DNA from: DATCMU01 sp036563245
GTDB taxonomy: Bacteria > Pseudomonadota > Alphaproteobacteria > Rhizobiales > Devosiaceae
Assembly (NCBI GenBank): GCA_036563245.1
Contig: DATCMU010000006.1
Coordinates: 1 to 64,000 of the forward strand
DNA: 64,000 bases
Reading direction: 5' to 3'
The position numbers and the translations under genes were made by a program. Position 1 is the first letter of the stretch, and each line of letters begins with the position of its first letter. A model generated the notes under the pieces. It ran no database searches. It saw nothing but the letters and a program-made list of their open reading frames with translations, and was not told where the DNA came from. Positions 33,633 through 42,981 of this stretch are shown in pieces.

Positions 33633-35038
33633 ACCCGGCCCAGGCGACATCCCTGCCCGACGGCCTGCTCCTCGCCTATTATGGCGACGATTTCACCGGT
33701 GCCTCGGCGGTCATGGAAGTCATGACCTTTGCCGGGCTGCCAACCGTCCTGTTCCTCGATATCCCGACGCCCGACCAGCTGGCCCGTCTTGCCGGTTATC
33801 GCGGCATCGGAATCGCCGGAATTGCCAGATCGCAGGCACCGGAGTGGATGGAACGCGAATTGCCCGGAATATTCGCGGCATTGGGCGCGTTGGGTGCCCC
33901 GGTCACCCAGTACAAGATCTGCTCCACGCTCGACTCTTCGCCCCACATCGGGTCGATCGGCAAGGCGTTGGATATCGCCATACCGATCCTGTCCGGCCGG
34001 GAAGGCGCGGCCGACTGGCAGCCCATGGTGGTCGCGGCGCCAGCCATCCGCCGATACCAGGCGTTCGGCAATCTGTTCGCGGGCCTGGGCAACGAGTATT
34101 TCAGGCTTGACCGCCATCCCGTCATGGCCCGCCACCCCGTCACGCCCATGGACGAGGCCGACGTCCGGCGGCATGTCGCTCGCCAGACGGAGAGGGCCAT
34201 CGGGCTTGTCGACCTGGTGGCGATGAAATCGGGGCGCGCGCAGGTCGTTCTGGACCTGGAGCGCGCAAGCGAACGCAAGCTCGTTGCGCTGGATGTCATC
34301 GACGAGGAAACCCTGGCAATCGCCGGATCGCTGATCTGGTCCAACCGGGCAGGCGGGATCTTCACAATCGGCTCGCAAGGGATCGAATATGCGTTGGTTG
34401 AACACTGGCGCCAGAATGGATCGCTGCCCGAGACCGCGCCCGCAACCCGGGCGAGGCCCGTCGAGCAGATTGTGGCCGTGTCCGGATCGGTATCCTCGGT
34501 GACCGCCGGACAGATCGAAACGGCACAACATGACGGGTTTGAGCTGGCGCGTATCGACGCCGCCGCCGCCATTGACCCCAAACGCTGGCAGATCGAGCTG
34601 GCGCGCGCGCTTCAACAGGCGACCAATATTGTCGAGAGCGGAAAATCCCCGGTCGTCGCCACGGCGGTCGGACCGGACGACCCCGCGATTTCCAGACTGA
34701 ACGCGGCGATCGAGGGGAATGACATTTCCGCCGCCGCGCTCAACCAGCGCATCGGCGAAGGACTTGGGGCGGTGCTTGACGGGTTGTACCGGCGCACCGG
34801 CATCCGTCGCGCAGCGGTGCTCGGCGGCGACACCTCGGGCCACGCAACCCGCGCGCTCGGCATCCATGCCCTCGAGGCACTCGCGCCGATCACCCCCGGG
34901 TGCCCACTCTGCCGGGCCTATTCCGACGACCCGGCCAAGGACGGCATGGAGATCGCGCTGAAAGGCGGGCAGATGGGCGACCAGAATTTCTTGCAGGCAG
35001 TTCGCGCAGGTGGCGCGATCGAACAAAGGAGTAGTTGA
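33629..35038 (+). CDS. oiaK: 3-oxo-isoapionate kinase (DUF1537 family)
   Basis: A 469-residue four-carbon-acid-sugar-kinase family protein. N-terminal domain: AYYGDDFTGASAVMEVM, QYKICSTLDSSPHIGSIG, and a substrate loop with RYQAFGNLFAG. C-terminal nucleotide domain: VAVSGSVSSVTAGQI, VLGGDTSGHATRAL and KGGQMGDQNF. OiaK phosphorylates 3-oxo-isoapionate at C4, the step before the RuBisCO-like protein. It overlaps the preceding gene by ATGA and ends 2 nt before the apnO start. It is longer than and clearly distinct from the otnK paralogue at 14388-15629. Confidence 0.86.
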   Translation: MNPAQATSLPDGLLLAYYGDDFTGASAVMEVMTFAGLPTVLFLDIPTPDQLARLAGYRGIGIAGIARSQAPEWMERELPGIFAALGALGAPVTQYKICSTLDSSPHIGSIGKALDIAIPILSGREGAADWQPMVVAAPAIRRYQAFGNLFAGLGNEYFRLDRHPVMARHPVTPMDEADVRRHVARQTERAIGLVDLVAMKSGRAQVVLDLERASERKLVALDVIDEETLAIAGSLIWSNRAGGIFTIGSQGIEYALVEHWRQNGSLPETAPATRARPVEQIVAVSGSVSSVTAGQIETAQHDGFELARIDAAAAIDPKRWQIELARALQQATNIVESGKSPVVATAVGPDDPAISRLNAAIEGNDISAAALNQRIGEGLGAVLDGLYRRTGIRRAAVLGGDTSGHATRALGIHALEALAPITPGCPLCRAYSDDPAKDGMEIALKGGQMGDQNFLQAVRAGGAIEQRSS

Positions 35039-35039
35039 A

Positions 35040-35885
35040 TTGACCAGGATCGCATTGCTGGGGGCGGGCGGAAAAATGGGCGTTCGCCTTGCCACCAACC
35101 TCAAGGGATCGCGCTTTGACGTTGCCCATGTGGAAGTATCCGAGGAAGGCCGGAAGCGGCTCGAGGCGGCCGTCGGCTTCAAGTGTGTCGATCAGGCGCA
35201 GGCGCTGGCGGGAGCCGACGTCGTCGTCATGGCCGTGCCGGACCGGTTGATCGGCAAGATCCTCTCGACCTTCGTTGCCGACCTCGCGCCGGGAACCGCC
35301 GTCATCATGCTCGATGCCGCCGCGCCACACGCCGGCGAGTTGCCGAAGCGGGCCGACGTGACCTATTTCGTCACCCATCCTTGCCACCCGCCCATATTCA
35401 ACGACGAGACCGAAATGGCCGCCAAGACGGACTATTTCGGCGGCATTCAGGCAAAACAGAACATCGTCTGCGCTCTCATGCAGGGGCCAGAAGAGCATTA
35501 TGCGCTTTGCGAGGAGGTCGCCCGGACCATCTACAAGCCGGTCATAAATGCGCATCGCTGCACGGTGGAACAGCTCGCGATCCTCGAGCCAGCGCTGTCC
35601 GAAACCGTCGGCGCGACCATGGCCCTGGCCCTGAAGGAAGCGACCGACGAGGCCGTGAGGCGAGGCGTGCCCAGGCAAGCAGCAATCGACTTCATGCTTG
35701 GCCATCTGAACATCGAGCTGGCGATTGCTTTCGAGATCTTCAAGGAAGGCAAGTTCTCCGACGGCGCGCTCCACGCAATCGCGCAGGCCAAACCCATGAT
35801 CTTCAGGCAGGGTTGGCTGGAAGACATCTTTTCGCCGCAGGCCGTCCTGAAGTCCGTGAAGGAAATCTGCGAGGACCCGGCCTGA
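35040..35885 (+). CDS. apnO: D-apionate oxidoisomerase
   Basis: A 281-residue NAD-dependent protein with an N-terminal Rossmann fold (IALLGAGGKMGVRLATNL, residues about 4-21) and a helical C-terminal domain. THPCHPPIFNDE and the EPALSETVGATMALALKEA helix mark the ApnO-type group. ApnO oxidises D-apionate and moves its hydroxymethyl group, giving 3-oxo-isoapionate for OiaK. The start is TTG at 35040: AGGAG lies 8 nt upstream at the end of oiaK, and no ATG is available. It is the last gene of the operon, followed by a terminator. Confidence 0.85.
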   Translation: MTRIALLGAGGKMGVRLATNLKGSRFDVAHVEVSEEGRKRLEAAVGFKCVDQAQALAGADVVVMAVPDRLIGKILSTFVADLAPGTAVIMLDAAAPHAGELPKRADVTYFVTHPCHPPIFNDETEMAAKTDYFGGIQAKQNIVCALMQGPEEHYALCEEVARTIYKPVINAHRCTVEQLAILEPALSETVGATMALALKEATDEAVRRGVPRQAAIDFMLGHLNIELAIAFEIFKEGKFSDGALHAIAQAKPMIFRQGWLEDIFSPQAVLKSVKEICEDPA

Positions 35886-35918
35886 CGGTACTTCGACGGG
35901 CTTTCCCTGGCCGACCTT

Positions 35919-35950
35919 GGGCGCCGGATCTCCCGGCGCCCCTTTTTTTT
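35919..35950 (+). terminator. Intrinsic terminator after apnO
   Basis: GGGCGCCGG (35919-35927) and CCGGCGCCC (35933-35941) form a perfect 9-bp GC stem with a 5-nt loop, followed by eight T residues (35943-35950). It ends the apnL-apnO operon 34 nt past the last stop. Confidence 0.93.
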
Positions 35951-36089
35951 GGTACGGGCCAATGGCAAGGACCGGGGAGAAAAGAAAGGGCGCGGCATCT
36001 CGCGATGCTACGCCCAGTTACCCAAGGGAGGGCATCCAACCGTGCGCCGAACCGGTCGCCATGGAAGAGACCCGGCGACCCGCCTCAAC

Positions 36090-37160
36090 TCAATCGAGCT
36101 GGGACTGCAATGCGAACCGGCGATACATGCGTCGCTGCATCTGGTCGAGCACGACTGCGGCGATGATCACCAGACCCTTGATGACCATTTGCCAGAACGA
36201 ACTGACGCCGAGCATCACCAGCCCGTCGCTGAGTACGCCGATAACGAAGGCGCCGACCAGTGTGCCGGTGATCGTGCCGCGGCCGCCCGAAAGCGAGGTT
36301 CCGCCCAGGACCGCGGCCGCAATGGCGTTGAGTTCGAACGTCTCGCCGGAGGCAGGGTGCGCGGCAACAAGCTCGGAGGCCACGATCAATCCGGCAAAGG
36401 CGGCGCAGAAGCCGGAAATCATGTAGGCGCTCACCTTGACCATGTTCACCCGGACACCGGACAGTGCCGCGGCCTGTTCGTTGCCGCCGACCGCGTAGAT
36501 TTGCCGGCCGAATGGGGTGCGCATTGCCACATAGGATGCGATGACCGCGAACACGATGAGCGCGATGATCGAGACGGGCAGACCCGCAACGGTTCCGGAA
36601 CCCAGGATCGGGAACCCGGTATTGCCGAGCTGGGGATCGCCCACCAGGTTGGCAAAGGTCTTTCCGCCCGAGATCAGCAGGGCCGCGCCGCGCGCGACAT
36701 AGAGCATGCCAAGGGTAGCGATGAACGGAGCGACGTTGAGCCGCGTGATCAGCAGGCCGTTGATCAGGCCGACACCAGCGCCGATGACAAGCGTGATCAG
36801 CATGGCCTCGATCGCGCCGGGAAATATCGTGATTCCGAACGGCGCGATCGGTATGCCATAGGTAAGAAGAAAACCGGCGACCATTCCCGACATGCCCACG
36901 ATGGAGCCCACCGAAAGATCAATGCCCGCGGTCAGGATGACATAGGTCATGCCGATGGCAAGGATGGCATTGATGGCAACGTGCTTGGCCACGATGATCA
37001 ATGTCGGCAGGTCGAGGAAATTCGGCGTCGTCGCGCTGAAGAACAGGAACACCGCGATCAGCGCGATGAACGTCCTGAAACTCATCAGCATCAGGGCAAG
37101 CGGACGCCTCTGGGGCTGCCGGTTCGTGGCGGTGGTCTGGGTAGCTTGGTCCAGTGTCAT
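36090..37160 (-). CDS. CUT2 ABC transporter permease (RbsC type)
   Basis: A 356-residue membrane protein with the RbsC pattern: LTAGIDLSVGSIVGMSG, INGLLITRLNVAPFIATLGM, RTPFGRQIYAVGGNEQAA, and GTSLSGGRGTITGTLVGAF. There are about eight to ten TM segments after a short cytoplasmic N terminus. It is the last gene of the minus-strand operon that starts at 45307 and overlaps the ATPase stop by ATGA. It probably forms a homodimeric channel. Confidence 0.93.
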   Translation of the reverse strand: MTLDQATQTTATNRQPQRRPLALMLMSFRTFIALIAVFLFFSATTPNFLDLPTLIIVAKHVAINAILAIGMTYVILTAGIDLSVGSIVGMSGMVAGFLLTYGIPIAPFGITIFPGAIEAMLITLVIGAGVGLINGLLITRLNVAPFIATLGMLYVARGAALLISGGKTFANLVGDPQLGNTGFPILGSGTVAGLPVSIIALIVFAVIASYVAMRTPFGRQIYAVGGNEQAAALSGVRVNMVKVSAYMISGFCAAFAGLIVASELVAAHPASGETFELNAIAAAVLGGTSLSGGRGTITGTLVGAFVIGVLSDGLVMLGVSSFWQMVIKGLVIIAAVVLDQMQRRMYRRFALQSQLD

Positions 37161-38707
37161 GATGCTTCAAGTTCCTTCACTGGCGTCATCATTTCGGTTG
37201 CGGTCGACGCCTCGATGATCGCAGCCTCGGTAGCCTCCTCACGAAGGAATTCACCGGTCAGTTTGCCGCGCGACATGACCAGGATGCGGTCCGCCACGCC
37301 AAGGATCTCCTTGAGATCGGACGTCGCGAAAAGAACGCCCAAACCCTCCTTCGCCAGGTGCCGCATGGCGCGGAAAACCTCGGCCTTCGCACCCACGTCG
37401 ATGCCGCGGCTTGGTTCGTCGAGCAGGATGACGCGCGGCTCGATCATCAGGCTCTTGCCGATGACCACCTTTTGCTGGTTTCCCCCGCTGAGCGCGGTCA
37501 CCTCGATATCGGGCGAGGAGACTTTCACCGTCATGCGCTTGATCATTTCCTTCACGCTTTCGCGCTGGCGCCGCAGATCGAGCGAAAAGAACTTCGCAAA
37601 CCGGTTCAGGCTGGCAAGCGTCATGTTGTCGGCTACCGACATCGACTGCACGAGGCCGGCTCGCTGCCTGTCCTCCGGCACAAGGGTGAGCCCGCGATGC
37701 AGCCTTCGAGCGGTCGAGGCATGGGAGAGGTCGTCCTCGCCCAGCACGACACGGCCACCGACATGGGAATGCATGCCCATCAGGCATTCGAACAATTCGG
37801 ATCGCCCGGCCCCGAGCAGGCCATATATGCCCACCACTTCGCCCGCCCTCACCGAAAACGTTACATGATCGACTGCGAACCCCCCCGCAGAGCGCGGCAG
37901 CGTGAGATCTGTGATCTTGAGCAATTCTGCCCCGGGGGTGCATTCGGTGGTATCGGGCACGATGCCTTCGGGACCCACCATCTTGCGGATCATCCAGTCG
38001 ATCGAGATGTCCTTGACCTGCGCCTCGTCCTGCCGGCGGCCGTCGCGCAGCACGGTCACATAGTCGCCAATGCGCATGATCTCTTCGAGCCGGTGCGATA
38101 TGTAGATCACCGCAACGCCCTGTGCCTTGAGATCGTCGATGACCCGGAACAGGATCTCGACCTCCGAGGAACTGAGCGCCGACGTCGGTTCGTCCATGAT
38201 CAGCACTTCGACATCGGCCGCGAGTGCCTTGGCGATCTCCACGATCTGCTGCTGGCCGATCCTGAGATCGCCGACCAGCATGTTGGGATCCATTGGGTGC
38301 TCCAGCCGCGCCAGGAGCTTGCGCGCCTCTTCGACCTGTCGGCGCCGGTCAATCTCGATACCGAAGCGCTTGGGCGAATCCACCAGGAACAGGTTCTCGG
38401 CGATCGAGAGGTTCGGGCAAAGGTTCAGCTCCTGGAACACGATGCCGATGCCCTTGGCGGCGGCTTCGCGCACGGAGCCGAACGAAACGGGTTCGCCCTT
38501 GAGCAGAAGGCGTCCATTTGTCGGCTGCTCCGCGCCCGCGAGAATCTTCATCAGGGTGGACTTGCCGGCCCCGTTTTCCCCGACGAGCACGTTGACCGCG
38601 CCGCGTCGCACCTCGAAATCCACGTCCCAAAGCGCCACGGTCCCGGGATAGACCTTGCCGACCTTCTCGGCCCGCATGATCACTTCATGTTGCGCCGGGG
38701 CGTTCAT
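37157..38707 (-). CDS. CUT2 ABC transporter ATP-binding protein (RbsA type)
   Basis: A 516-residue double-domain ATPase. Domain 1 has Walker A VGENGAGKST, Q-loop VFQELNLCPNL, LRIGQQQIVEIAKAL in place of a classical signature, and Walker B LIMDEPTSAL. Domain 2 is degenerate at Walker A (GLLGAGRSEL) but keeps LSGGNQQK and LLDEPSRGID, as in RbsA/XylG. It is coupled by ATGA overlaps to the permease and to the DUF2291 gene and energises uptake of the ligand bound at 39477-40424. Confidence 0.93.
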   Translation of the reverse strand: MNAPAQHEVIMRAEKVGKVYPGTVALWDVDFEVRRGAVNVLVGENGAGKSTLMKILAGAEQPTNGRLLLKGEPVSFGSVREAAAKGIGIVFQELNLCPNLSIAENLFLVDSPKRFGIEIDRRRQVEEARKLLARLEHPMDPNMLVGDLRIGQQQIVEIAKALAADVEVLIMDEPTSALSSSEVEILFRVIDDLKAQGVAVIYISHRLEEIMRIGDYVTVLRDGRRQDEAQVKDISIDWMIRKMVGPEGIVPDTTECTPGAELLKITDLTLPRSAGGFAVDHVTFSVRAGEVVGIYGLLGAGRSELFECLMGMHSHVGGRVVLGEDDLSHASTARRLHRGLTLVPEDRQRAGLVQSMSVADNMTLASLNRFAKFFSLDLRRQRESVKEMIKRMTVKVSSPDIEVTALSGGNQQKVVIGKSLMIEPRVILLDEPSRGIDVGAKAEVFRAMRHLAKEGLGVLFATSDLKEILGVADRILVMSRGKLTGEFLREEATEAAIIEASTATEMMTPVKELEAS

Positions 38708-39360
38708 GAGCCGCCCCCGTCGACATAGGCGAGCGTGACGGGCGTGACCTGAATCGGAGTGGAGCCCGGATTGATCGTGGTCGCGCCGACAAACCGCACC
38801 GTCTTGCCCTCCGCGCCGGTCGCATCGAACGAGGCAGTGACGTCCTTGACCGCGCGATCGTTGAGGGCACGGGAAATCTGCGCGAATTGCAGCTGATTGA
38901 CGAAGTCGCCGAACTTGATGAATGGCAGGCTGTCTCGCAGCGCGGTACCGAACACGACCGGCCCGATCTGTATGGAAACGGCATGGCTGCCGTCCGCTCC
39001 CGCGATTTCGAGTGTCATCAATCCGTGCCGTGAACTGGTGTCGACGGACACAACCTTGCCTGAACCCTTGATCTCGTAGCTCCAGGGATTACCCTCGCCG
39101 GCCCTGTGACCATAGGTCTTGCCTGCAACATCGGGGTCCTTTGCAACCGCGCCCAGAAGGGTATCTGCATCCACGGCATTCGCGGTCAGGGTTGGAATGA
39201 CCTGATCGGTCCAGATCCTTTCGACATAACCGGCGGGATCGAACTTGGCGCCCGACTTTTCGGCCATCTGGGCCAGTTCCTGGTCGCTGACGACCTTGCA
39301 GCCGGCCATTGGCAACGTGGCGACCGCGATGGCAATCAAGGCAAACGTTCTGATCTTCAT
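38704..39360 (-). CDS. DUF2291 family periplasmic lipoprotein
   Basis: A 218-residue lipoprotein. The lipobox LPMAGC places the lipidated Cys at residue 21, after a short hydrophobic signal, so it should be membrane-anchored on the periplasmic side. The body (AEKSGAKFDPAGYVERIW, and later GPVVFGTALRDSLPFIKFGDF) is typical of DUF2291, a family found repeatedly in CUT2 sugar operons with no known function. It lies between the binding protein and ATPase genes, so an accessory role in ligand delivery is likely. Confidence 0.85.
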   Translation of the reverse strand: MKIRTFALIAIAVATLPMAGCKVVSDQELAQMAEKSGAKFDPAGYVERIWTDQVIPTLTANAVDADTLLGAVAKDPDVAGKTYGHRAGEGNPWSYEIKGSGKVVSVDTSSRHGLMTLEIAGADGSHAVSIQIGPVVFGTALRDSLPFIKFGDFVNQLQFAQISRALNDRAVKDVTASFDATGAEGKTVRFVGATTINPGSTPIQVTPVTLAYVDGGGS

Positions 39361-39436
39361 CTTTCTCACGCGTAACGGCGCCTCGCTATTGTGTATCCGA
39401 GGGCGCCTGTCGTGGCGGCGACGGACACAAGTGGCT

Positions 39437-39466
39437 GCCCCGGGCGGCGAAACCGCCACCCGGGGC
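39437..39466 (-). promoter_or_regulatory. Strong stem-loop downstream of the binding-protein gene
   Basis: GCCCCGGG (39437-39444) pairs with CCCGGGGC (39459-39466), extended inward by GGCG and CGCC around an AAAC loop region. It starts 11 nt past the binding-protein stop and has no U-run. It occupies the same place as the stem-loops at 27972-27999 and 21288-21319. Confidence 0.65.
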
Positions 39467-39476
39467 CGACCCCGAA

Positions 39477-40424
39477 TTACTTCGTGAGCTGGAAGTTGTT
39501 CAGCTTGGCCGCATTGTCCTTGGTGATCAGGATGCAATCCACCGACTGCTTCTCGGGCTTGCCTGTGGAGCCATTGGTCAGATAGTCGTCCGCTTCCTGG
39601 ACGGCCAGCTGGGCAATGTCGTAGGCAGGCTGAAGGACCGTTGCCGCGACCTTGCCGGCTTCGATCAGGTCACGCACATCGTTCGATCCGTCGAAGCCGA
39701 CCACGACCACGTCCGAACGGTTGGCGGCCAGCAGCGCGGCGGAAGCGCCGGCAGCCATGGTGTCGTTGCCCGAGATCACGCCCTTGATCTCAGGATGGGC
39801 CTGAAGGATGGCTTCCATCTTGGAGTAAGCCTCGGTCTGGCTCCAGTTGGCGCTCTGCTGGGCAACCATCTGCATGTCGGGATACTGATCGAGCACGTCG
39901 TGGTAGCCGCTCGAACGGATACCCGCATTGGTGTCGGATTCCTTGCCGAGCAGTTCGGCATAGGGGCCCTTCTCGCCCATGACCCTGGCAAATTCCTGGG
40001 CACCGAGCGTGGCGCCCTGGTAGTTGTTGGAAACGATCTGGGCCACGGCGACGCCGGTCTTGTTGATCTCGCGGTCGATCAGGAAGCTCGGGATACCTGC
40101 GTCCTTGGCCTTCTGCACGGCCTCGATCGACGCATCGGCACCGGCATTGTCGAGGATGATGGCCGAAGCCTTGCGGGCAATTGCGGTATCGATCAGCTGG
40201 TTCTGCTTGTTCGCGTCGTCGTCATGCACCAGCACCAGGGTATCGTAACCCAGTTCCTTGGCCTTCGCCTCGGCGGCCGATGCTTCGGTTCCGAAGAACG
40301 GGTTGTCATGCGACGGAGTAATGATGGCGATCAGCTTGCCATTGCCCGCGGCGAACGCCGGAACGGAAATGGCGACTGCCGCAATGCCGAACAGGGCTGC
40401 GCCTGCAATTCGTGCGATATTCAT
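39477..40424 (-). CDS. CUT2 sugar-binding protein (RbsB type)
   Basis: A 315-residue RbsB-like periplasmic protein with a 25-residue Sec signal (ending VPAFAA). Fold blocks are IITPSHDNPFFGTEASAAEA, DTAIARKASAIILDNAGADA, IPSFLIDREI, GVISGNDTMAAGASAAL and VVGFDGSNDVRDLI. AGGAGG precedes the ATG at 40424. It lies 104 nt after the FGGY kinase gene in the same operon as the isomerase and transketolase, so its ligand is probably the same pentose, proposed to be D-apiose. Confidence 0.92.
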   Translation of the reverse strand: MNIARIAGAALFGIAAVAISVPAFAAGNGKLIAIITPSHDNPFFGTEASAAEAKAKELGYDTLVLVHDDDANKQNQLIDTAIARKASAIILDNAGADASIEAVQKAKDAGIPSFLIDREINKTGVAVAQIVSNNYQGATLGAQEFARVMGEKGPYAELLGKESDTNAGIRSSGYHDVLDQYPDMQMVAQQSANWSQTEAYSKMEAILQAHPEIKGVISGNDTMAAGASAALLAANRSDVVVVGFDGSNDVRDLIEAGKVAATVLQPAYDIAQLAVQEADDYLTNGSTGKPEKQSVDCILITKDNAAKLNNFQLTK

Positions 40425-40440
40425 CTTTGGTTCCTCCTGT

Positions 40441-40498
40441 GGAGCGCTCGTTCGAGAACTCCGGGTTTGTTGGCCCCGCTGGCTGCGCTCAGCGCTCC
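40441..40498 (-). promoter_or_regulatory. Inverted repeat in the gap between kinase and binding-protein genes
   Basis: GGAGCGCT (40441-40448) is matched exactly by AGCGCTCC (40491-40498), enclosing a 42-nt GC-rich region with further short complementarity. It could fold upstream of the binding-protein ribosome-binding site or mark a processing point. No promoter hexamers were convincing. Confidence 0.4.
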
Positions 40499-40528
40499 TC
40501 CACGGGGTTTGCGCTCGTTGGTTCAGTC

Positions 40529-42019
40529 TCAAGTCTCCGGGCGGCCACGTCCGAGCGCTTGGGCAACCGCGGCCCGCCAAGTTGAAATCAGTTTCTCACG
40601 GGCATCGGGCGCCATGCCGGGAACGAATCGCGCCGATTCGTCCTGGAACAATGTCCCTGCCCCCTCCTCATCCCACACGCCGGCCTTGATGCCGGCCATG
40701 ATCCCCGCGCCGACCGCGCTGAGCTCCGCCACCGGATTCCGGCGAACAGGCCTGTCCAGAAGGTCGGCCTGAAGCTGCATCAGGAATTTGCTGCGGCTCG
40801 CGCCGCCATCGGCGGAGAGTTCCGCAAGCTGCGCACCCAGATCCGCCTCCATGGCCACGAACACGTCCATGACCTGCAGGGCGATCGCTTCCAGGCAGGC
40901 CCGCGCGACATGCGCGGGACCGGTGCCAAGGGTCATCCCGGTGATCAATCCGCGCGCGTCATCACGCCAATAAGGGGCGCCAAGTCCCGCCAGGGCCGGC
41001 ACGAACGTGACCCCCTCGCTGGACGAAACGGTCTGTGCCAGATCGCCAAGCGCATCCTCGTCGGCAAGGCCGAGCAGTTGGGTGACGAAAGCCGCCCCCT
41101 GTCCGGAGACCGAAATGTTGCCCTCCAGGGCATAAGAGACCTCGTCGCCCCGGCCCCAGGCGATCGTGGTGGACAGCCCGTGGCGCGACATCAGCGGTTC
41201 GGCGGTCAGCGTCATGAGCGACGTGCCGGTGCCGTAGGTTGCTTTCACCACGCCGGGCTTTCGAACGCCGTGCCCGAACAGTGCGGCGTGCGAATCTCCC
41301 ATCATCGCCAGGATGGGCAGCCCCTCCGGCAGCCCCAGGCCGCCCCCGGTCACGCCAAAAGGCGCGTCCGAGGGCAACACCGCAGGGAGGACGGACAATG
41401 GAACGTCGAAAAGCCGGGCGAGATCTTCGTCCCACGCGGCGCGGCGGATATCGAGCAGCTGCGTGCGTGACGCATTGCCCACATCAGTGGCATGGACCGC
41501 GCCGCCGGTCAGGTTGAACAACAGCCAGCTGTCGACGGTTCCGGCGCAAATCTCACCGGCAACCGCCTTGCCCCTCAGGCAAGGGTCGGAATCGAGCAGC
41601 CAGCCGATTTTCGCCGCGGGAAACATCGGATCGAGCGACAGTCCGCTTCGCTCAGCCACGAGTGTCTCGGTTTCGGCATTGCGAAGCGGCTCCAGCCTTT
41701 CGGCGCTGCGCCTGCATTGCCAGGTCACGCACGGCCCAAGCGCCTTGCCAGACTTGCGGTCCCACAGAAGAACGGACTCGCGCTGGTTCGAGATCCCGAT
41801 CGCCGCAATAGCCACATCCGGGCGCGCGGCCAGACATTCGGCAATCACCTTCTGGACTGCCTGCCAGATCTCGTCCGGCGACTGTTCAACCCATCCGGGC
41901 TGCGGATGGAACACATTCATCCTTCGCGAGGCGCGGGCCAGAATCGTCCCGGCCGCGTCGATCAACAACGCCTTTGTATTGGTCGTGCCCTGATCGACGG
42001 CAAGGACGGCAACACTCAT
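40529..42019 (-). CDS. FGGY family carbohydrate kinase (apulose kinase candidate)
   Basis: A 496-residue FGGY sugar kinase. The phosphate-1 loop is DQGTTNTKALLID, the ATP-binding segment is TYGTGTSLM, and the adenosine motif SADGGASRSKFLMQLQADLL precedes a C-terminal GAGIMAGIKAGVW. WVEQSPDEIW and ISNQRESVLLWDR match glycerol-kinase-like members. The start at 42019 overlaps the transketolase stop as ATGA. With a split transketolase and a FucI-like isomerase the expected substrate is a ketopentose; D-apulose (AplK role) is inferred from the adjacent apionate operon. Xylulose or erythrulose are alternatives. Confidence 0.82.
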   Translation of the reverse strand: MSVAVLAVDQGTTNTKALLIDAAGTILARASRRMNVFHPQPGWVEQSPDEIWQAVQKVIAECLAARPDVAIAAIGISNQRESVLLWDRKSGKALGPCVTWQCRRSAERLEPLRNAETETLVAERSGLSLDPMFPAAKIGWLLDSDPCLRGKAVAGEICAGTVDSWLLFNLTGGAVHATDVGNASRTQLLDIRRAAWDEDLARLFDVPLSVLPAVLPSDAPFGVTGGGLGLPEGLPILAMMGDSHAALFGHGVRKPGVVKATYGTGTSLMTLTAEPLMSRHGLSTTIAWGRGDEVSYALEGNISVSGQGAAFVTQLLGLADEDALGDLAQTVSSSEGVTFVPALAGLGAPYWRDDARGLITGMTLGTGPAHVARACLEAIALQVMDVFVAMEADLGAQLAELSADGGASRSKFLMQLQADLLDRPVRRNPVAELSAVGAGIMAGIKAGVWDEEGAGTLFQDESARFVPGMAPDAREKLISTWRAAVAQALGRGRPET

Positions 42020-42981
42020 GCGTTGTCCCTCGCAGCGATAACAGCCCGAACAGAAGCGGCAATGCCCTCCGCGGTGAGCCCGGCGTGCTCGAACAGGAAC
42101 TCGGGGGATCCTGTGGGCTGGAACGTCTCGAAGCCCATGATCCGCATGTGGCATGGGTGCGATGTCGAGATCACCTCGGACACCGCGCTGCCAAGGCCGC
42201 CGCGCACCGAATGCTCTTCGACGGTCACGACGGCACCGGTTCGGGCCGCCGCCATGATGGCCTCCTTGTCCAGCGGCGCCACCGAGGACATGTTGACCAC
42301 GCGCGCATTTATGCCTTCGGCTGCCAGTTGCTCGGCAGCATCGATCGCCCGGCAAACAAGCGTCCCGTTGGCGATGATCGCGGCGTCATGGCCTTCGCGG
42401 AGCGTCTCGGACTTGCCAATGCGGAACACCGCACCCTCCGGCCGCTTCAGATCGGGAACAGGCATCCGGCTAACGCGGATGAACATCGGCCCTTCGGTCG
42501 CCGCCGCCGCCTTGATGGCCTCGGCGGTCTCCCAGCGATCCGATGGCACGATTATTGTCAGGTTCGGCAGGAGCCGGAGCCAGCCCATGTCCTCGATGGA
42601 GTGGTGCGTCGGGCCGAGTTCGCCATAGGCGACCCCGCTCGACATTCCGCACAACTTCACATTGGTCCTGGTGTAGGCGACATCCGCCTTGATCTGCTCA
42701 AGTGCGCGGGCTGTGAGAAAGCACGCCGCCCCGCTCACGAACGGCACCTTGCCGCCGTTGGCCAGTCCAGCGCCCACGCCGATCATGGTCTGCTCGGCTA
42801 TGCCAACGTTGATCAGGCGTTCGGGGAATTTCTTCCCGAAGCCGCCAAGCTTGCTCGAGCCCACGCTGTCGTTGACCACCGCCACGATCCGATCGTCGCC
42901 GGAGGCAAGGTTCTCGAGGGTTTCGGAATAGGCGCCGCGGCAGTCGAAGAGCTGGCCGGGTCCGGCAGGTGACAAATCCAT
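42016..42981 (-). CDS. aptB: Transketolase C-terminal subunit (apulose-4-phosphate transketolase subunit B candidate)
   Basis: A 321-residue protein equal to the pyrimidine-binding and C-terminal domains of transketolase. The catalytic Glu is in INVGIAEQTMIGVGAGL, followed by GMSSGVAYGELGPTHHSIED, LRLLPNLTIIVPSD and the C-terminal VEEHSVRGGLGSAVSEVI. The start at 42981 joins the N-subunit stop as TGATG. It should form a heterotetramer with the product of 42981-43826. Proposed reaction: apulose 4-phosphate plus glyceraldehyde 3-phosphate to xylulose 5-phosphate and dihydroxyacetone phosphate. General transketolase function is the alternative. Confidence 0.82.
   Translation of the reverse strand: MDLSPAGPGQLFDCRGAYSETLENLASGDDRIVAVVNDSVGSSKLGGFGKKFPERLINVGIAEQTMIGVGAGLANGGKVPFVSGAACFLTARALEQIKADVAYTRTNVKLCGMSSGVAYGELGPTHHSIEDMGWLRLLPNLTIIVPSDRWETAEAIKAAAATEGPMFIRVSRMPVPDLKRPEGAVFRIGKSETLREGHDAAIIANGTLVCRAIDAAEQLAAEGINARVVNMSSVAPLDKEAIMAAARTGAVVTVEEHSVRGGLGSAVSEVISTSHPCHMRIMGFETFQPTGSPEFLFEHAGLTAEGIAASVRAVIAARDNA

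Noticed and set aside
40425..40528. Separate promoter for the 39477-40424 binding-protein gene
   Set aside because: The gap has inverted repeats but no credible -35/-10 pair; treated as an internal operon gap.
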